From NCBI RefSeq assembly GCF_004365175.1, contig NZ_SOCE01000001.1, positions 1,537,154 through 1,601,153 of the forward strand: a stretch of 64,000 nt of DNA. The letters are read 5' to 3'. Under the pieces are notes generated by a model, which did not search any database, was not told the origin of the DNA, and was given only the letters and a program-made list of their open reading frames with translations. Position numbers and translations under genes: made by a program. Below are positions 60,753-64,000 of this stretch, in pieces (position 1 is the first letter of the stretch; every line of letters starts with the position of its first letter). The DNA is from Kribbella voronezhensis (GTDB lineage: Bacteria; Actinomycetota; Actinomycetes; Propionibacteriales; Kribbellaceae).

Positions 60753-62147
60753 ATGAACGAACGTCAAGCCGTGGTCCTCGGCGGCAGCATGGCCGGACTG
60801 CTCGCGGCGCGGGTGCTCACCGAGCACTTCGCACGCGTCACCATCATCGAACGCGACGAGTTCAGCGGAATGTGGGCGGGCGATCCGGAGGCCGATCCAC
60901 GGGAGCGGGAGGTGCGTCCCGGCGTACCACAGGGCCGCCACGCACACGGTTTGCTGGCTGCCGGGCTCGACGTCGTCGAGCGGCTGTTCCCAGGCGCGGC
61001 TGAGGACCTCATCGCGGCGGGAGTACCGAGCGGCGATGTGCTGGCCAACGTGCGCTTCTGCGCCAACGGGCACCGGCTGCGGCAGGCGCCGACCGGGATG
61101 ACTGCGCTGTCGTTCAGCCGGCCGTACCTCGAGAACTACCTGCGCGCCAAAGTGATGGCATTGCCTGGCGTCGATGCGCGCGGCGGGACGGACGTTGTCG
61201 GCATCAAGGCCGATGCGAATCAGTCGCGAGTGACGGGGGCCTTCGTACAGCGGCGTGACGGCGGCGGACTGGAGACCATCGCCGCGGACCTCGTGGTCGA
61301 CGCCACCGGACGCGGGTCGCGAGCACCGCGGTGGCTGGACGACCTCGGCTACGAGCGGCCCCGCAAAGAGCAGTTGCACGTCGACCTCGCTTACGTGTCG
61401 CGTCACTACAAAGTCGACCCCGCCCTGCTCGACGGCGACATCGCCATCATCATCGGGCCGTCCGCAGCCGCGCCTCGCGGCGGCGCGGTCATGCTGCAGG
61501 AGTCCGGTCGGGCAGTCATCACCCTGTTCGGCATCCTCGGCGATCATGCGCCGCTGGATGACGCGGGGTACCGCGCCTACGCTCGCCGGCTTCCCCTGCC
61601 GTACATCGCCGACGTCATCGAGGGGTCGGTGCCGCTCGACGACCCGGTGAGATTCCGCTATCCGGCCAGCGTCCGACACCGCTACGACCGGCTGCGGCGC
61701 TTCCCGAAAGGATTCGGCGTCATCGGCGACGCGATGTGCTCGTTCAACCCGATGTACGGACAGGGAATGTCGGTCGCCGCCGTGGAAGCGGTGCGCCTCG
61801 GCGATGCGCTCGCCCGCGATGGCGCTACCGAGTTCGACGCCTTGCGGTTCTTCCGCGCGGTACGCCCCGTCGTCGACATCCCGTGGCAGATCGCGACTGG
61901 CGGAGACGCGGCTCTGCCCGGCGTCGACGGGCCCCGCGACGCGCGCACCCGCCTGGTGAACCGCTACCTCGACCGGCTCTACGCTGTCGCGGCGCGCGAC
62001 GAGGTGGTGTCGCTGGCGTTCAGTCGTGTGACGAACCTGCTGGACCCACCGACGGCACTGCTACGCCCCGCGGTAGCGGCGAGAGTGCTGGGACGGCGAC
62101 GCTTGCCAGTAAAGGCCGTTCTCGACCAGGAGACAGCAAAGGCATGA
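60753..62147 (+). CDS. FAD-dependent monooxygenase-type oxidoreductase
   Basis: A 464-aa flavoprotein. ATG at 60753 gives MNERQAVVLGGSMAGLLAARVLTEHFARVTIIERDEF, a GxGxxG-type FAD site close to the PHBH/geranylgeranyl-reductase group. Also GVPQGRHAHGLLAAGLDVVERLFPG, VVDATGRGSRAPRWLDDLGY and FGVIGDAMCSFNPMYGQGMSVAAVEAVRLGDAL, the second FAD motif. The family acts on polyketide-like or isoprenoid substrates. GTG at 60726 is an in-frame alternative. Single gene; ends 24 bp before the convergent GNAT. Confidence 0.88.
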   Translation: MNERQAVVLGGSMAGLLAARVLTEHFARVTIIERDEFSGMWAGDPEADPREREVRPGVPQGRHAHGLLAAGLDVVERLFPGAAEDLIAAGVPSGDVLANVRFCANGHRLRQAPTGMTALSFSRPYLENYLRAKVMALPGVDARGGTDVVGIKADANQSRVTGAFVQRRDGGGLETIAADLVVDATGRGSRAPRWLDDLGYERPRKEQLHVDLAYVSRHYKVDPALLDGDIAIIIGPSAAAPRGGAVMLQESGRAVITLFGILGDHAPLDDAGYRAYARRLPLPYIADVIEGSVPLDDPVRFRYPASVRHRYDRLRRFPKGFGVIGDAMCSFNPMYGQGMSVAAVEAVRLGDALARDGATEFDALRFFRAVRPVVDIPWQIATGGDAALPGVDGPRDARTRLVNRYLDRLYAVAARDEVVSLAFSRVTNLLDPPTALLRPAVAARVLGRRRLPVKAVLDQETAKA

Positions 62148-62171
62148 CCGCGTTTCTTGCGAGGGCGTGAG

Positions 62172-63020
62172 CTAGACGTGCTTCACGAGGACTGCGCGGG
62201 TGTAGAGGAGCGTGAAGCCGCTGCGCTGGGCGTTCTGTTGGGACTTCGATCCGGGTTGGGTGGTGATGACGCCGACGTCGCAGCCGGCGGCTGCAGCGTC
62301 GGCCAGGCGGGTGGCCAGGAGCGCGGACTGGATGCCGTGGCGTCGGTGGGCGGGCAGAGTGGCAGCGCCGGCGAACTGGGCGATGCCGTCGGCCGTGCGA
62401 AGACCGCCGCCGCCCGCGAGCTCACCGTTTCGCAGGACGGCGTACCGCGCTACGCCGGCTGCGACACCGTCGCGTTCTGACTCGATATAAGTGTCGCGAG
62501 GGAACTCCTCTCGCCACGGCACGCCCTGTGTATCCGGTGCGGCGACCGCATCCGCCATCAGGTTCAGCCAGCGGTCGAGCTCGTCGTCGCCGCTCGGCCG
62601 GATGACGACCCCATCGGGCATAGTCACGTCGTACTCGTCCTCGATCGCTATGCCGAGCACGTTCTCGAACGACTCCAACTGGTAGCCACGCCTGGTCAGG
62701 ACAGGGCCGATCTCAGGATCGGCGAGATGCGTGAGCTCGACCTGCACCGGCGTACCGACACCGGCGTGGGCCTTCTCGATCTCATCAAGCTCGTCGTCCG
62801 TCGGTACGCCGCCGAAGCCGAGCCCGACCACCTTGTTGAACGGCGAGTCGTCGCCGGCGAACACCGCGAGCCCACCAGCCACCGGGAGGACGAATCCCCG
62901 GCCGTCGGCCAGCCGGCGATGAGCGGCGCGAGCTGTCGCCTCGATGAGCTGAGCCTCGGCCCGCTCGATCCGTTCGGCCAGCTCGAGGTCGCAGAACAGT
63001 GGTGTGTGCTGGGTGTTCAT
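62172..63020 (-). CDS. GNAT family N-acetyltransferase, two-domain
   Basis: A 282-aa protein from ATG at 63020 (MNTQHTPLFCDLELAERIERAEAQ) with AGGAGG upstream; the longer frame to 63107 is not needed. The C-terminal half (about 145-282) is a GNAT domain with acetyl-CoA loop LPAHRRHGIQSALLATRL and SGFTLLYTRAVLVK. The N-terminal half (ATARAAHRRLADGRGFVLPVAGGLAVFAGDDSPFNKVVGLGFGG) is a related, degenerate GNAT-like module, a known layout. Substrate unknown. Confidence 0.87.
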   Translation of the reverse strand: MNTQHTPLFCDLELAERIERAEAQLIEATARAAHRRLADGRGFVLPVAGGLAVFAGDDSPFNKVVGLGFGGVPTDDELDEIEKAHAGVGTPVQVELTHLADPEIGPVLTRRGYQLESFENVLGIAIEDEYDVTMPDGVVIRPSGDDELDRWLNLMADAVAAPDTQGVPWREEFPRDTYIESERDGVAAGVARYAVLRNGELAGGGGLRTADGIAQFAGAATLPAHRRHGIQSALLATRLADAAAAGCDVGVITTQPGSKSQQNAQRSGFTLLYTRAVLVKHV

Positions 63021-63298
63021 AAGCCTCCTGACAGGTCCGGTCCAGCCGATCCCGGTCGCGTTCGCCGCAGCCGAGGTAGCTGGTCTCATGCAAGATCCGT
63101 GTCGCAAGGCTCGGAGACGTTACAAGACCACGGAAGATTTCTTGAAAGGCCCGAGCGGGCCTTCCTAGCCCGGCCGAAGGACACCGTTTGGGCCTCGATT
63201 GGTGAACCTGATCCGACACGGCGCGTTTCGTAGAGGAGCTGAGCAGTGGAGTCGGCGGGTATGTGTGGGCAGAGGCACGGACCGGATAGTTTGGGGCG

Positions 63299-63757
63299 GT
63301 GGTGGATTCCGTGTGGAGCGAAGACGAGCTGGCTCGGTTGCCGGCTTGGACTCTGGTGCAGGCGTATCACGCTGTGGCGCAGGGGTTTCACGCGTTGTTC
63401 AGTGAGCATCGATTGACGCCGGTGCAGTTCGGGGTACTGGCGCAGCTTGCCGTGAGTCCCGGGCTCACTCAGGCGGAGCTGGCCCGGCGGGTGCTGATCC
63501 GTCCGCAGAGCATGGGTGAGCTGATCGGCTCACTGGTCGACCGCGGACTGCTGGTTCGCGGAGGCCCTGGGGGCAAAGGGCGGCCCGTTCCGGTGTCACT
63601 GACGGAGCAGGGACGCTCCGCGCTGGAACAGGCCGGTACCGCGGTACGGGCATTCAACGATTCTGCCGCCCTCGGCCTGACGGCGAAGGAGGGCTCGCAG
63701 CTCAACGAGCTTCTGCACAAGGTGATCCGATCGAGAAGCCGCCCGGCCGGCGGCTGA
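63299..63757 (+). CDS. MarR family transcriptional regulator
   Basis: A 152-aa winged-helix regulator from GTG at 63299 (another GTG follows directly). Core: LTPVQFGVLAQLAVSPGLTQAELARRVLIRPQSMGELIGSLVDRGLLVRGGPGGKGRPVPVSLTEQGRSALEQAG, an intact MarR. It precedes an MMPL transporter by 90 bp; the inverted repeat in that gap is a candidate site, so efflux control is likely. Confidence 0.92.
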   Translation: MVDSVWSEDELARLPAWTLVQAYHAVAQGFHALFSEHRLTPVQFGVLAQLAVSPGLTQAELARRVLIRPQSMGELIGSLVDRGLLVRGGPGGKGRPVPVSLTEQGRSALEQAGTAVRAFNDSAALGLTAKEGSQLNELLHKVIRSRSRPAGG

Positions 63758-63810
63758 CGCCAGCGGCCTGCATAAGTTCTGCAGCGGCCGGTCCGCGCGC
63801 GAGGTAACCT

Positions 63811-63836
63811 CCGAGAATCAGGCCCCTTATTCTTGG
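63811..63836. promoter_or_regulatory. inverted repeat upstream of the MMPL gene
   Basis: CCGAGAAT (63811-63818) and ATTCTTGG (63829-63836) pair at seven of eight positions with a 10-nt spacer. The site is AT-richer than its surroundings and sits next to the MMPL ribosome-binding site, consistent with MarR-type repression. Confidence 0.45.
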
Positions 63837-63846
63837 AGCGATCGTG

Positions 63847-64000
63847 ATGCGGCGATGGACCACGTGGGTGTTGCGACTGCGGTGGCTGGTCATCGTGGGC
63901 TGGGTGGCGGTCGCGGTGACCGGTGGTGTGCTGGCGCCGAGGACGATCGATCGGCTGAGCTACGACTTCGGGTTGCCCGGACAGCCGGCGTACGAGACGA
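63847..64000 (+). CDS. MMPL family transporter, 3' partial
   Basis: The first 51 codons of a large membrane transporter run off the window end: MRRWTTWVLRLRWLVIVGWVAVAVTGGVLAPRTIDRLSYDFGLPGQPAYET. The basic start, first span and the conserved D-F-x-L-P-G-x-x-x motif (YDFGLPGQPA) are typical of actinobacterial MmpL/RND-type exporters. GTG at 63844 is an adjacent alternative start. Likely under control of the upstream MarR. Confidence 0.85.
   Translation, partial: MRRWTTWVLRLRWLVIVGWVAVAVTGGVLAPRTIDRLSYDFGLPGQPAYET

Noticed and set aside
63146..63163. AAGGCCC-GAGC-GGGCCTT hairpin as a terminator
   Set aside because: Short stem without a U-tract, and not clearly at the end of any gene.

Overview
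The window is high-GC DNA of actinobacterial type: frequent GTG/TTG starts, stop/start overlaps (ATGA, GTGA, TGATG), SARP/BTAD, TetR, PucR and DevR-type regulators, oligoribonuclease, LppX-like lipoproteins and MmpL-type transporters. Gene content and protein style resemble the Propionibacteriales, with Kribbella as best guess. The genus is an inference; actinobacterium is well supported.

Layout. 1-4.2 kb: carbohydrate block (partial GH5 plus ricin-lectin enzyme, sugar-binding lipoprotein, GH35 beta-galactosidase). 4.2-12 kb: housekeeping and singletons (FAD/NAD(P)-binding protein, cold-shock protein with a terminator-like hairpin in its leader, GNAT, small M23-like protein, 1073-aa ATPase-TPR-BTAD regulator, orn, tRNA-His). 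12-17 kb: RibD/DHFR-like gene coupled to an ECF sigma factor, then TetR, cytochrome P450, 3Fe-4S ferredoxin and ferredoxin reductase, a complete class I P450 chain. 17.5-21.7 kb: class V aminotransferase-fold protein divergent from tenA and an FAD oxidoreductase; tRNA-Lys.

22.1-25.4 kb: compact cassette of two TraR/DksA zinc-finger proteins, a miniature MreB/actin-like protein, a NarL-type histidine kinase and its response regulator; the last four genes are tightly packed and three of the junctions overlap or nearly do. This is the best candidate for an undescribed system.

25.5-57 kb: accessory region with a hypoxia, dormancy and redox flavour. It holds universal stress proteins, an orphan cytochrome oxidase subunit I, a homodimeric pyruvate dehydrogenase E1 coupled to a two-domain Usp, a slipin, DoxX-like membrane paralogues, hemerythrin/DUF2249, 7Fe ferredoxin, cupins, two Cys-rich SufR-like regulators, an FMN split-barrel protein, pyruvate formate-lyase and its activase. 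It also carries broken genes: frameshifted transaldolase, truncated and frameshifted sugar ABC ATPase, a MarR gene lacking its HTH, a DevR-like regulator lacking most of its receiver, a frameshifted membrane protein and an ArsR fragment. The picture is an anaerobic-survival island that has lost parts, probably including its own master regulator; some single-base shifts could instead be sequence errors.

57-64 kb: HxlR regulator divergent from a DHFR-like/metallo-hydrolase pair across a perfect palindrome, a serine-recombinase remnant, a PPOX-type protein, a lipoprotein, an FAD monooxygenase, a GNAT, and a MarR gene preceding an MMPL transporter that runs off the window.

Likely DNA control elements visible by eye include a shared TetR operator (CGCTACA-N5-TGTAGCG) at two promoters, the HxlR palindrome, a 13-bp inverted repeat next to a SufR-like gene, and a three-way-junction RNA candidate upstream of ctaD.
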